A stretch of 64,000 nt of DNA from Paenibacillus sp. FSL R10-2782 (GCF_038592985.1 NZ_CP151951.1:5539821-5603820), one strand, 5' to 3'; shown: positions 45,585 through 53,051, counted from the first letter of the stretch. Numbers and translations are program-made. The notes: generated from the letters alone by a model not told the origin.

Positions 45585-45608
45585 AACATATCAGATATCT
45601 GATATGTT
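45585..45608. promoter_or_regulatory. 24-bp perfect palindrome upstream of opp
   Basis: The half-site AACATATCAGAT is followed immediately by its exact complement, in a strongly AT-rich stretch 110 bases upstream of the opp -35 box. It looks like a regulator binding site or a small cruciform; no T run follows. Confidence 0.45.
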
Positions 45609-45740
45609 TACTCTGGCGAGTTGGGGAATGTACAATCACAAATGCGACTAGAAAAGCTGAGCTACGCATACTGGTTAAACATGGATTGTATTATTAGTAA
45701 GTTACAATACATGGGACTTGTTGTCAACAAGAAATATCAT

Positions 45741-45776
45741 AAAAAAGACGCCCCCGAAATCGGGAACGCCTCTTTT
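45741..45776 (-). terminator. Intrinsic terminator of the rpsF-ssb-rpsR operon
   Basis: GACGCCCCCGA pairs with TCGGGAACGCCTC, followed on the minus strand by six T, directly after rpsR. Confidence 0.9.
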
Positions 45777-45792
45777 CTCTTCCAACAAACTA

Positions 45793-46065
45793 CTATTCAG
45801 TAGTGTAAGGAAGCAATGCGATTTGACGGGAACGTTTAACCGCAATTGTCAACATACGTTGATATTTCGCGCTTGTTCCAGTCACACGACGAGGAAGAAT
45901 TTTTCCACGTTCGCTGATGAATTTTTTAAGCAGGTCTGTATCTTTATAATCAATGTGAGTAATTTTGTTCACAGTGAAGAAACATACTTTACGACGTTTG
46001 TTGCGACCACCACGACGAGCTGGTCTTTTGTTATCGTCTCCGCCTTCTCTTTGTCTGAAGCCCAT
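45793..46065 (-). CDS. rpsR: 30S ribosomal protein S18
   Basis: Product of 90 residues with a basic N-terminal extension ([29 protein letters not shown]) and the S18 core [45 protein letters not shown]18 binds next to S6 on the 30S platform. It is the last gene of rpsF-ssb-rpsR, 21 bases after ssb. Confidence 0.98.
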   Translation of the reverse strand: MGFRQREGGDDNKRPARRGGRNKRRKVCFFTVNKITHIDYKDTDLLKKFISERGKILPRRVTGTSAKYQRMLTIAVKRSRQIALLPYTTE

Positions 46066-46086
46066 TCTTTGTCAGTCCTTTCCCAA

Positions 46087-46578
46087 TTAAAATGGTAAAT
46101 CATCATCCGAAATGTCGATCGGTTTTCCGTCATCGGAAAAAGGATCCTGATTGTTTCGCGAGTTATTATTCCCGCGTCCACTATTGCTGTTACCGCCTCC
46201 GAAAGGAGACTCCTCACGCGCAGCTCCACCGCTATTGCCGCCACCGTTACCGCCATCGCGGTTAGATTCCAGGAAACGCACATTATCAGCTACAATTTCA
46301 GTCACGTATACACGTTTTCCTTCATTGTTCTCATAATTACGTACCTGAACACGGCCTTCAACAGCCGTTAAACGACCTTTGCGAAGATAGTTAGCGCATG
46401 TTTCAGCAAGCTGACGCCAGGTTACGATCGGCAAGAAATCCGCTTCCCGTTCGCCGCCTTGACTCGTAAACGGACGGTCTACAGCCAGGGTGAACTGGGT
46501 TACTGCTACACCAGACGGTGTATAGCGCAGCTCTGGATCTTTGGTCAAACGACCGATCAAAATGACACGGTTCAACAA
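46087..46578 (-). CDS. ssb: Single-stranded DNA-binding protein
   Basis: Product of 163 residues. The OB-fold begins [36 protein letters not shown] Gly/Asn-rich linker follows, and the acidic tip DISDDDLPF is the interaction tail for repair and replication partners. The position between rpsF and rpsR is the conserved Firmicutes arrangement. Confidence 0.98.
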   Translation of the reverse strand: MLNRVILIGRLTKDPELRYTPSGVAVTQFTLAVDRPFTSQGGEREADFLPIVTWRQLAETCANYLRKGRLTAVEGRVQVRNYENNEGKRVYVTEIVADNVRFLESNRDGGNGGGNSGGAAREESPFGGGNSNSGRGNNNSRNNQDPFSDDGKPIDISDDDLPF

Positions 46579-46627
46579 TCCAATCCCCTCCTTTGAGCGT
46601 TGTTCATTACATAATCACGTACAATAA

Positions 46628-46912
46628 TTAAGCTACGTCGTTCGTAATGAGATAACGAATTACTTCGTCAGAAATTTTCATGATACGCTCAAGCTCAGCA
46701 ACTACAGCAGGTTCTGCTGTGAAGTTTACCAGAACGAAAGAACCATCACGGAATTTCTTAATCTCATACGCAAGACGGCGTTTAGTTACATCGTGACTCG
46801 TAATTTCGCCACCGCCGTTGGAGATGATACCTTGGAATTTATCGACTGCCGCTTGAACAGCTTCTTGTTCAATGTCAGGACGAATAATGTACATCACTTC
46901 ATATTTGCGCAT
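46628..46912 (-). CDS. rpsF: 30S ribosomal protein S6
   Basis: Product of 94 residues (MRKYEVMYIIRPDIEQEAVQ, then LAYEIKKFRDGSFVLVNFTAEPAVVAELER). S6 forms a dimer with S18 on the 30S subunit. First gene of the operon, with a short leader that carries a hairpin with a CCG loop, fitting autogenous control by the S6:S18 complex. Confidence 0.98.
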   Translation of the reverse strand: MRKYEVMYIIRPDIEQEAVQAAVDKFQGIISNGGGEITSHDVTKRRLAYEIKKFRDGSFVLVNFTAEPAVVAELERIMKISDEVIRYLITNDVA

Positions 46913-46939
46913 TCTTTACACCTCCTTATGGACATAAGG

Positions 46940-46959
46940 CCCTCAATCTCGGTTGAGAG
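46940..46959 (-). promoter_or_regulatory. Candidate S6:S18-binding leader hairpin of rpsF
   Basis: On the minus strand CTCTCAA and TTGAGGG pair around a CCGAGA loop, 28 bases before the rpsF start. The known S6:S18 autoregulatory RNA presents a CCG in a hairpin at this place. The match is by feature, not by covariance. Confidence 0.5.
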
Positions 46960-47229
46960 CAAGGAACGAGCCTAAACTCGCACTAAAACAGTTTACCAAA
47001 TCGAGCAACTGATTGCAACCTGCAATTGAGTCAATGCGATGTAAATCAGCTAATAAGCTTCATACATTCCATTCTTCACAATTTTATATGTACACTAAGA
47101 TTTATCTATATAGTAGGAAAGAACTCGATTTTCTGACATTCAGTGTGCTTGTTCCCGGATGTTTTTGCTCATATCGGCGCACAATAACCGTTGCAGTTCA
47201 AATCCATGTAGTAAAGGAGGAACAACCTT
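46960..47229. other. rpsF promoter region and gap before the yjzC-like gene
   Basis: About 270 bases between divergent transcription units. I see no RNA gene or open frame with a ribosome binding site. In Bacillus a ychF GTPase gene lies on the oriC side of rpsF; it is not in this window. Confidence 0.35.
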
Positions 47230-47424
47230 ATGGGTGAAAAAACCGAATTCGAACCAGGTGACAAGGTCCCAAATGACGGCGTATATATGGAAGTGGGCGA
47301 AAAAAGCTTTCATACCGAAATTCAAAATCCGCAGTCAGTAACGCTGGAAAGAGGCGACTCTTTTCCGGAGACGACCAACCATAATCGCAAATGGAAGAAA
47401 AAAACGAAAGCCCGCGTTCATTAA
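47230..47424 (+). CDS. YjzC-family small protein
   Basis: Product of 64 residues: MGEKTEFEPGDKVPNDGVYMEVGE, then GDSFPETTNHNRKWKKKTK at the C-terminus. The P-G-D-KVPNDG-Y and the ending P-x-x-x-NH-RKW-KK match the YjzC small proteins of Bacillales, whose role is unknown. AAAGGAGG gives a strong start. It is read in plus orientation against the surrounding chromosome. Confidence 0.8.
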   Translation: MGEKTEFEPGDKVPNDGVYMEVGEKSFHTEIQNPQSVTLERGDSFPETTNHNRKWKKKTKARVH

Positions 47425-47654
47425 TGTATATTTTCTCGAAATTCGGGCCATATTATAATCAGGCGATACAACAGAGAGGTGTGGTTCCGTTGGATGACGT
47501 AGCCGAACAAACTGTTAGGAGATCCATTCCGGGCATTAGAAGCGTTAGGTTTGTGTAAAAGGACTCTGTCTTTTCAACACTGGTATTGCTTGTCAGTACA
47601 CCGAGTTTCGTGATGTGATTGGACAGATCGTATCCTGTTAAAAATGTATCGCCT
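47425..47654 (+). other. Short gap after the yjzC-like gene
   Basis: A 45-codon frame starts at 47424 (MYIFSKFGPYY...RSVRFV) directly overlapping the preceding stop codon. It has no ribosome binding site and no recognised similarity. The strong hairpin at 47660 would end any transcript through here. Otherwise I see nothing in it. Confidence 0.3.
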
Positions 47655-47659
47655 ACGAT

Positions 47660-47687
47660 GGAGGACCTTTGAGGTCCTCCTTTGTTG
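47660..47687 (+). terminator. Intrinsic terminator between the yjzC-like and membrane protein genes
   Basis: GGAGGACCT and AGGTCCTCC form a perfect 9-bp stem with a three-base loop, followed by TTTGTTG. Confidence 0.75.
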
Positions 47688-47790
47688 TATGATCGGACTT
47701 TTTGCATATACTGGTAAAATGCAGATTAATCCGGCTCCTTCTGCTAGAATATATCCAAGTACAAAGACCTACTTTTACGGAGGTTTTAAG

Positions 47791-48108
47791 ATGAGTTATT
47801 CTCGAATATTAAAGTGGATATCAGGTATATTCGAATTGGTGCTTGCCGTACCGATTGTAGGAGGAGCTATTGTCATGGGGACCGGTTACTCGGCTCTGGG
47901 ATTCATGCTTATCCTGCATGCAGTAACACTCATCCTGTCGTTACGCAATCAGGAAGCGATCTACGGCTCTGTATGGGGAGTACTCACTTCTTTGCTGGCC
48001 TGGATCCCCGTCGTAGGCTGGGTTCTCCATCTGATCGCAGCCATCCTACTGATGATCTCCGGCTCGAAAAAAACAAAACGCTATAACTACCCGCCGAACC
48101 AGCTATAA
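47791..48108 (+). CDS. Small multi-span membrane protein
   Basis: Product of 105 residues from the ATG at 47791 (GGAGGT upstream). Three hydrophobic segments (IFELVLAVPIVGGAIVMGTG; LGFMLILHAVTLILSL; VLTSLLAWIPVVGWVLHLIAAILLMISG) and a basic tail (KKTKRYNYPP). Similar small four-helix or three-helix membrane proteins are common in Paenibacillus with unknown role. Its own terminator follows. It is monocistronic. Confidence 0.7.
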   Translation: MSYSRILKWISGIFELVLAVPIVGGAIVMGTGYSALGFMLILHAVTLILSLRNQEAIYGSVWGVLTSLLAWIPVVGWVLHLIAAILLMISGSKKTKRYNYPPNQL

Positions 48109-48115
48109 CCACAAA

Positions 48116-48172
48116 GGGGGTGTTCTTTAACAGCTGATACCTGTCACTGTTGAAGGGCATCTTCTTTTTTTA
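48116..48172 (+). terminator. Intrinsic terminator after the small membrane protein gene
   Basis: GGTGTTCTTTAACAG pairs with CTGTTGAAGGGCATC using G-U wobbles, followed by a T-rich run. Confidence 0.7.
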
Positions 48173-48186
48173 TTCCACCTCAACAC

Positions 48187-48549
48187 TCATCCCTTGTTCC
48201 TCAAAAGGTCCAGCTCCATATCTCCCCTCCCCGGCAGACAAAGTAATTCATCGAATAAAAAAGCCAGTCCGCTCTTATCTCTCCAGCACTGAATAATGTC
48301 CGTGACAACCTCCGTAATTTCACGCTGTACACCTCTCGCTAGTTGAAGCCCGCCACACTCTCCTTCTACATAAAGGTGCGTATGATACGGCTGTTCCACC
48401 TTTTGTACATGACGTAAGCACAAAGCGCCATTTTCGAGATAAAAGAAATAACACCCCTCATAAACAACTCCCTCGAATATCTCATACATATGCGGCAGAT
48501 CATAAGGTCCATACACCATAGCCGCCTGTTCCAGTTTTAATGAATCCAT
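48187..48549 (-). CDS. Hypothetical protein
   Basis: Product of 120 residues, no recognised family. Short beta-strands (MYEIFEGVVYEGCYFFYLENGALCLRHV; THLYVEGECGGLQLARGV) and a helical end (EITEVVTDIIQCWRDKSGLAFLFDELL) suggest a small alpha/beta fold. GAGGAGAGGAG lies upstream of the ATG, so it is very probably translated. It faces the membrane protein gene tail to tail. Confidence 0.55.
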   Translation of the reverse strand: MDSLKLEQAAMVYGPYDLPHMYEIFEGVVYEGCYFFYLENGALCLRHVQKVEQPYHTHLYVEGECGGLQLARGVQREITEVVTDIIQCWRDKSGLAFLFDELLCLPGRGDMELDLLRNKG

Positions 48550-48702
48550 AGATAAAATCTCCTCTCCTCTTTCAATCTATTTATAGAACATAGTGTTCCT
48601 ATGACCAACTGATCCCTTATACATATAATGTTATTGTTGATTTTATCGTACGCTTATGAGTACAATGATTAATTGTCTGGAATAAATTCAGGAGTGTGTA
48701 AC

Positions 48703-48933
48703 ATGAAAGTAAAAATAATGCTTGGCGAGTTAATTAAGAGTAAGGGTATCTCTCTAAACCAGCTATCCTATAAAACAGGTGTCCGCAGAGCAGCACTTTC
48801 TGAACTGGCAAACGATAAGAGAGAAAATATTAATTTCAAGCATATTGAACAAGTTGCAAAAGCATTAGACATTTCAGATATCCGCGAAATAATAACTCTT
48901 ATAGATGAAGAACAGAGCACACGTTATAATTAG
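48703..48933 (+). CDS. Small XRE-family regulator
   Basis: Product of 76 residues from the ATG at 48703 (AGGAG eight bases upstream). It consists almost only of a Cro/CI helix-turn-helix: IKSKGISLNQLSYKTGVRRAALSELANDKRENINFKHIEQVAKALDI. A GTAC-N8-GTAC dyad lies 45 bases upstream. A second small XRE gene of the same length begins 170 bases later. Together with the nuclease-like gene and tRNA-Ser nearby, they look like a decayed mobile element or phage-defence remnant. Confidence 0.85.
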   Translation: MKVKIMLGELIKSKGISLNQLSYKTGVRRAALSELANDKRENINFKHIEQVAKALDISDIREIITLIDEEQSTRYN

Positions 48934-49013
48934 GAAATAAAAAACTATGTTATGCCGAGTTCTTGAAATATGCAGTCCCTCCCCCCGTGATCCATACATA
49001 AACACTTCTTTTA

Positions 49014-49057
49014 ATTACGTTTTGCGTAATTGTCAACGTTTATTACGTTTCTCGTAT
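49014..49057. promoter_or_regulatory. Two operator-like repeats before the second XRE gene
   Basis: ATTACGTTTTGCGTAAT (49014-49030) and ATTACGTTTCTCGTAT (49042-49057) share TTACGTTT-N2-CGTA with dyad symmetry, 28 bases apart start to start, 45-90 bases before the next gene. This arrangement suits autoregulation by the downstream XRE protein. Confidence 0.6.
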
Positions 49058-49101
49058 CCTCTATATATTTAGTTATGTGAAATAAGAAAGGAGGAAAGAC
49101 A

Positions 49102-49332
49102 TTGAGTCAACGATTGCTCGTCTGTGATTTAAAGAACCTCTTACGCGAAAAGGGTTGGGAACAAAAGAAATTAGCCGAGCTAACTGGTATTAGAGAAGCT
49201 ACCATTTCAGAAATGGTCAGAAATAAAAACAAGATGTTCCCCCGACAGGCATTGGAAAAAATCATTAATGTTTTAGATATAGATGATATAGGAAAATTAT
49301 TACGAGTTGAATATGTAGATGCTGATAAGTAA
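49102..49332 (+). CDS. Small XRE-family regulator
   Basis: Product of 76 residues starting at a TTG preceded by AAAGGAGG. Helix-turn-helix: LREKGWEQKKLAELTGIREATISEMVRNKNKMFPRQALEKIINVLDI. Similar to the other 76-residue XRE gene. It follows paired operator-like repeats, so it probably regulates itself. It is convergent to the small RNA and the nuclease-like gene and could be the transcriptional arm of a toxin-antitoxin module, though no matching toxin frame lies in the same direction. Confidence 0.85.
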   Translation: MSQRLLVCDLKNLLREKGWEQKKLAELTGIREATISEMVRNKNKMFPRQALEKIINVLDIDDIGKLLRVEYVDADK

Positions 49333-49388
49333 ATGAATATCGGTATCGCGTCTAATTTTATTTGTGTGGTCCAAAAAGCTTATAAATA

Positions 49389-49435
49389 AAAGGCGTAAGC
49401 TCTCGAAAATAATTCATTCGAGAACTTACGCCTTT
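49389..49435. terminator. Long bidirectional terminator hairpin
   Basis: AAAGGCGTAAG and CTTACGCCTTT, extended by TCTCGAA/TTCGAGA, form an almost perfect 18-bp stem with T or A tracts at both ends. It ends the XRE transcript from the left, and a second terminator at 49449-49476 ends the minus-strand small RNA. Confidence 0.85.
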
Positions 49436-49446
49436 GTAATATAAAT

Positions 49447-49588
49447 ATAAAAAACCCCGCCAAATATGACGAGGTTTATCCGTAGAGAATAAGTTGAGGG
49501 AGAGTGCCACTTCTCCATCTCTTTAAAGACCACTAGGGCGTGTCGGCTGGCTGTTCCGACCTCAGCAACAAATTCTCTCCTAATACTT
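49447..49588 (-). ncRNA. Candidate antitoxin-like small RNA (about 140 nt)
   Basis: An exact sigma-A promoter (TTGACA at 49618-49623, 17-base spacer, TATAAT at 49595-49600, minus strand) fires into a segment without a convincing protein start, ending at AACCTCGTC/GGCGGGGTT plus six T (49449-49476). The body has a GTCGGAACAGCCAGCCGAC stem and a second AGAGTGCCACTTCTC stem. The layout (strong promoter, structured body, short length, next to phage-type genes) resembles RatA/SR4-like antitoxin RNAs of Bacillus type I systems. No toxin frame is evident on the opposite strand. Its identity rests on architecture and my recollection of the family. Confidence 0.6.
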
Positions 49589-49594
49589 ACCCAA

Positions 49595-49623
49595 ATTATA
49601 CACAAAATATTCCACATTGTCAA
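49595..49623 (-). promoter_or_regulatory. Consensus promoter of the small RNA
   Basis: Both hexamers match TTGACA and TATAAT exactly with the ideal 17-base spacing, the best sigma-A promoter I saw in this window. The -35 contains the TGA stop codon of the nuclease-like gene. Confidence 0.8.
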
Positions 49624-50018
49624 ACCTTTTTTACGGTATTAGCCTGAAGATAGGCGTTAAATGTATCTTGTGAGATTGGATAAGCTGACCGAAAAGCCCA
49701 GTTTTGATTATGACTTATACGGACTGCTACTAACATAAGATCATCAATTCGTTTGATAAATTGAATACTATTCCCTTTGGGGTGAAGACCTACGTACTCA
49801 GGTGTTTTAATTACCGAGGGAATTGCCTTTAAATGTTTTATGAAAGCTTCCTCCGAAGGAAAATCAGATTGATGTTTCTCTAGATATTTAATTCTGCCCT
49901 TCCAAAGGACAATATCTTTTTCTTCATAAGGTAATTCGAGTAAGTCAATTATTTCCTGTGTTAACTTGCCTATAACCATGTTCTCTTGTGTCATATGTAA
50001 ATCTAGCTCGTATATCAA
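49620..50018 (-). CDS. PBECR-type (phage Barnase/EndoU/RelE-like) nuclease domain protein
   Basis: Product of 132 residues from a TTG at 50018 (GGGAGG eight bases upstream; a longer frame lacks support). The pattern IGKLTQEIIDLLEL, a basic KGRIKYLEKH stretch, then IPSVIKTPEYVGLHPKGNSIQFIKRIDDLMLVAVRIS and AFRSAYPISQDTFNAYLQ matches the standalone phage-Barnase-EndoU-ColicinE5/RelE-like domains that are usually fused to phage head proteins. No signal peptide is seen. It may be a phage remnant or a toxin; whether the XRE proteins or the small RNA restrain it is unknown. Confidence 0.55.
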   Translation of the reverse strand: MIYELDLHMTQENMVIGKLTQEIIDLLELPYEEKDIVLWKGRIKYLEKHQSDFPSEEAFIKHLKAIPSVIKTPEYVGLHPKGNSIQFIKRIDDLMLVAVRISHNQNWAFRSAYPISQDTFNAYLQANTVKKV

Positions 50019-50184
50019 GTTCACGTCCTCCCTTTCCCTATACTTCGACAAAAAGAGGGCAACCTCCTCCCAAATTTTCCATATCATGATACGATAACTG
50101 GTCTGTATGCATTCTCTATAAATCAAAAAATCTCCTACGCCATAGACGTAAGAGATCGGTTTATTTATTGAATGAAGTTAGTGG

Positions 50185-50274
50185 CGGAAAGAGTGGGAGT
50201 CGAACCCACGCACGCCTTGCGACGCCTAACTGATTTCGAGTCAGCCCCCTTAGACCTCTTGGGTACCTTTCCGC
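50185..50274 (-). tRNA. tRNA-Ser(CGA)
   Basis: Minus strand, 90 bases. Acceptor stem GCGGAAA pairs with TTTCCGC, there is a long variable arm (GGCGTCGCAAGGCGT) typical of class II tRNA-Ser, a GGTTCGAAC T-loop, and the anticodon loop CTCGAAA giving CGA, which reads UCG. CCA is not encoded. The 3' end points toward the XRE/nuclease segment, the usual side for integration of mobile elements. Confidence 0.95.
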
Positions 50275-50349
50275 AGCAAGGATTATTATATCATCATTTT
50301 GCCCATGATGCAAGTTCATCGTTGCCCAAAATCACTCAGCTCCCCCGGC

Positions 50350-50574
50350 TCAATTCGTTTCCGAATGCTGCCCGTCAGCGTTGGCTTTTGAACGCAGCAC
50401 CTTCTTCATATTCTTTTCGAACTTGGCACGCGGAATCAGCACACTGTGCTGGCAACCGACACATTTGATCCGAATATCCATCCCCATACGGATAATTTCC
50501 ATTTCATTCGTTCCGCAGGGATGGGGCTTCTTCATCTGCACAATGTCCCCCAGTTCAAACGACTTACGCTCCAC
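50350..50574 (-). CDS. DUF951-family small protein
   Basis: Product of 74 residues from a GTG at 50574, with GGGGAG six bases upstream; the start lies 11 bases inside the 3' end of mscS. The DUF951 pattern is ERKSFELGDIVQMKKPHPCGTNEMEIIRMGMDIRIKCVGCQHSVLIPRAKFEKN with a CPG/CVGC cysteine pair that may bind zinc. Conserved beside mscS and ychF in Firmicutes, with no known activity. Confidence 0.9.
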   Translation of the reverse strand: MERKSFELGDIVQMKKPHPCGTNEMEIIRMGMDIRIKCVGCQHSVLIPRAKFEKNMKKVLRSKANADGQHSETN

Positions 50575-51514
50575 CCTTCTCTCCCCCTTTTCTTTCTTGC
50601 TCGTCTTCCTTCTCAAGGGTTACCGCCGTCTCTAGCGCGCTCTGACGATGTTCCTCATCCTCTAGTGCCTTCTTGATGTTATTCTGAATATCACGTTCTA
50701 CCGCAGCCCCTGTGTTCGGCATGCACTCCGCCACAACACGCACAATATACTCTGATGTCGTCATGGACTGAACCCCCAGAACATCCGGTATATTCAGCAC
50801 CTGCACATTGGACTCCTCAATTCCATGGATCGCTTGTTTTACCAAGCCAACAGCTTCCTCCAGAGTACGCTCCGCCTTCATGGGTACATCCACCACCGCC
50901 AACGAGTTGGACATGGAAAAGTTCGTAACCGTTGTAATGGAGCCGTTAGGTAAAATGTAAACCTCCCCTTTCCAGCTCACCAGCCTGGTTGTACGCAGCC
51001 CGATCACTTCTACTGTACCTTTGAAGGTTCCTGTCTGAATAACATCTCCTACGGCAAACTGATCCTCGAAAATGATAAAGAACCCGGTAATCACATCCTT
51101 GACCAAGCTCTGCGCCCCAAAACCAACGGCCAATCCAAGCACTCCAGCTCCGGCAATCAGAGGCCCGAGATTAATGCCCATTTGAGACAATACCAGCATA
51201 ATCAGAATGAAATTGAATACGATATTAGTTACATTTTTCAGCAGTTCTCCAACGGTTGTTAGCCGCCTGGTATTCAAGCGAAATCTTCCATTCTCTCCCT
51301 TTTGCTGCATCGACTTATCTATAATCTTATTAATAACCCGAATAAAAATACGTGTGATGATGAAAATAATAGCGATCTTCAAAACCACAAACAACAAGGT
51401 CGACCACATTGAACTATCAGTAAGCCATTCCCATATAACATCCTTCCAATGCATCGCATCCTTCACAACAGCAGCCGTCCCTGTATTGTTCTCCAACCAA
51501 CGCATTAAGGTCAT
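50564..51514 (-). CDS. MscS-family small-conductance mechanosensitive channel
   Basis: Product of 316 residues. Three N-terminal membrane spans end in the pore helix GAGVLGLAVGFGAQSLVKDVITGFFIIFEDQFAVGDVI. The MscS beta domain follows (TGTFKGTVEVIGLRTTRLVSWKGEVYILPNGSITTVTNFS), then the C-terminal alpha/beta domain. A charged tail (EKEDEQERKGGEKGGA) ends the protein. It would release osmolytes after hypo-osmotic shock. AGGAGG precedes the ATG. Confidence 0.94.
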   Translation of the reverse strand: MTLMRWLENNTGTAAVVKDAMHWKDVIWEWLTDSSMWSTLLFVVLKIAIIFIITRIFIRVINKIIDKSMQQKGENGRFRLNTRRLTTVGELLKNVTNIVFNFILIMLVLSQMGINLGPLIAGAGVLGLAVGFGAQSLVKDVITGFFIIFEDQFAVGDVIQTGTFKGTVEVIGLRTTRLVSWKGEVYILPNGSITTVTNFSMSNSLAVVDVPMKAERTLEEAVGLVKQAIHGIEESNVQVLNIPDVLGVQSMTTSEYIVRVVAECMPNTGAAVERDIQNNIKKALEDEEHRQSALETAVTLEKEDEQERKGGEKGGA

Positions 51515-51824
51515 TCAGTTGCTCCTCCTTACACAAGGGACCTAATCCTCTGGCTTCCCACATTCTATTTTCTACTACATAAGCCCATCTATAGGCTTCA
51601 TTCATTTTGCTATGAATAATCTACTTCGCCGAGTATAAAACCCCACACTTATCCATATACTAGCTACTATCTTGAGAATAAATGTTACCCGCAGGCTAAT
51701 TATTATTCTCTAAGTCAGTTATACTGCTGGTTTTCATTTCTGATCAATGCTATGCCAACAGCTAGCGGTGTATATAAAGCGGGCGCAACCTGCACACTCC
51801 ATTACAGAGCGAAAGGAAGATTCC
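51515..51824. other. Divergent promoter region between mscS and yyaC
   Basis: About 310 bases holding the promoters of mscS (minus) and yyaC (plus). In other sporeformers yyaC is transcribed in sporulation; I do not see a clear sigma-F or sigma-G consensus by eye. No RNA gene or hairpin with a T run is visible. Confidence 0.35.
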
Positions 51825-52430
51825 ATGACTCATCCATCTGACTTCATTCCGGGGCAAGAACCCCTTAGCTTAAAAATATCACACACCGACCCCGGGATCC
51901 AATCAGCCATCATCCATCGTTTGCTGTTCCATTTGCACCAGGCGCCTAGTCTGCAAAATATAGTCATTATTTGCATCGGCACCGACCGTTCTACTGGAGA
52001 CTGTCTCGGCCCGCTCGTAGGTACCCAGTTGTCACGTTATAAAAGCCCGCTCTTTCACCTTTACGGAACCCTGGAGGAGCCTGTACATGCTATGAATCTG
52101 CAAACAACACTGGACGGCATACACACCCGGTACGACCAGCCCTATATCATCGGCATAGACGCATGTCTTGGACAAACCTCCAGCGTCGGATGCATCCAGG
52201 TTGCGGACGGGCCTTTGAAGCCTGGAGCGGGGGTAAATAAAGAATTACCGCCGGTCGGCGATATCCATTTGACAGGAATCGTTAACGTCGGCGGCTTTAT
52301 GGAATACTTTGTATTGCAAAATACAAGACTAAATCTGGTAATGAAATTATCAGATATCATTGCTGGCAGCTTATACTCCGCGATTAAGGAGTGGCATTAC
52401 CGTTCCGTCCTGCTTGCTGCGCAAGAGTAA
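51825..52430 (+). CDS. yyaC: YyaC-family spore protein (germination-protease-like fold)
   Basis: Product of 201 residues from the ATG at 51825 (AAAGGA upstream). The YyaC family shows similarity to the germination protease Gpr fold: IVIICIGTDRSTGDCLGPLVGTQL and YIIGIDACLGQTSSVGCIQVADGPLKPGAGVNKELPPVGDIHLTGIVNVGGFMEYFVLQNTRL. Found in sporulating Firmicutes next to parB, with an unresolved role in the spore. It is one of the few plus-strand core genes here, against the replication-linked strand bias, and its end overlaps the DUF4446 gene by 47 bases. Confidence 0.92.
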   Translation: MTHPSDFIPGQEPLSLKISHTDPGIQSAIIHRLLFHLHQAPSLQNIVIICIGTDRSTGDCLGPLVGTQLSRYKSPLFHLYGTLEEPVHAMNLQTTLDGIHTRYDQPYIIGIDACLGQTSSVGCIQVADGPLKPGAGVNKELPPVGDIHLTGIVNVGGFMEYFVLQNTRLNLVMKLSDIIAGSLYSAIKEWHYRSVLLAAQE

Positions 52431-52905
52431 CAGCTTCTTTCTCTTCAGGGGATAAGGAATAAGATGATTGCCCCGCTTCCAGGGGCTTGGCATACACATA
52501 AGAGCCATCCCGGTTATAAATACCGGTTAATACGATACCATCCTGATTGTCATCTACAATAGCCATGGAGAAGCTTAGATCGCTCCCTCGCTCGCCAAAG
52601 GCATTATAGCGTTTGATACCTATATGTCCCTTCAGGCCAGCCAGTTTACTGTGTAGAGATTTCATATTTGCACGATGTGCTTCCTGCTCATCCTCAATCG
52701 TATCCATTTGCACCTTCAAATCAATCAGCAGCGTTTCCAAATTCTCGACACCGCTGCCTGCCATCATGGTTTCATACTTTCGCCGCATCTTCTTCAACTT
52801 TGCGCCCTGCACAATGATAACAATCAACAGGATGAGCAAAATGAGCACAATCCCTGCAACGATTCCGGCAAGCTGTTCCATGATTAGTCCGTTCAATTCA
52901 GCCAT
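52384..52905 (-). CDS. DUF4446-family membrane protein
   Basis: Product of 173 residues: one N-terminal membrane helix (LAGIVAGIVLILLILLIVIIVQGAKL), a coiled-coil segment (KKMRRKYETMMAGSGVENLETLLIDLKVQMDTIEDEQEAHRANMKSLHSKLAGLKGHIG) and a beta-rich C-terminus (KRYNAFGERGSDLSFSMAIVDDNQDGIVLTGIYNRDGSYVYAKPL). DUF4446 is a Firmicutes family with this exact ending and no known function. It is tail to tail with yyaC, overlapping it by 47 bases, and the two may limit each other by antisense transcription. Confidence 0.9.
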   Translation of the reverse strand: MAELNGLIMEQLAGIVAGIVLILLILLIVIIVQGAKLKKMRRKYETMMAGSGVENLETLLIDLKVQMDTIEDEQEAHRANMKSLHSKLAGLKGHIGIKRYNAFGERGSDLSFSMAIVDDNQDGIVLTGIYNRDGSYVYAKPLEAGQSSYSLSPEEKEAVTLAQQAGRNGNATP

Positions 52906-53051
52906 ATGCTTGCTTCTACTCCTCTACCTCAAAAATCATGTCACTGCATACCTCTTATTTTATACCTTTGAGAACAGCGAAACAAATCACAGAAGGCTAT
53001 TAGTTTATCCATCTAGACCATTCTGATTCCTTCATTTTCAGACAAAGCAAA

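Noticed and set aside
47459..47707. 82-codon minus-strand frame containing SSIVGDTFLTGYDLSN, which at first looked like a GerP-type spore protein
   Set aside because: It crosses a perfect terminator hairpin (47660-47680), has no ribosome binding site, and lacks the GerP pattern on closer reading.
49426..49623. 65-codon minus-strand frame over the small RNA, considered as a toxin peptide
   Set aside because: Its ATG/TTG start lies in the -35 element, upstream of the likely transcription start, so it could not be translated from that transcript; it also runs across the terminator.
50172..50468. 98-codon plus-strand frame with VGVEPTHALRR
   Set aside because: It is the reverse complement of tRNA-Ser plus part of the DUF951 gene.
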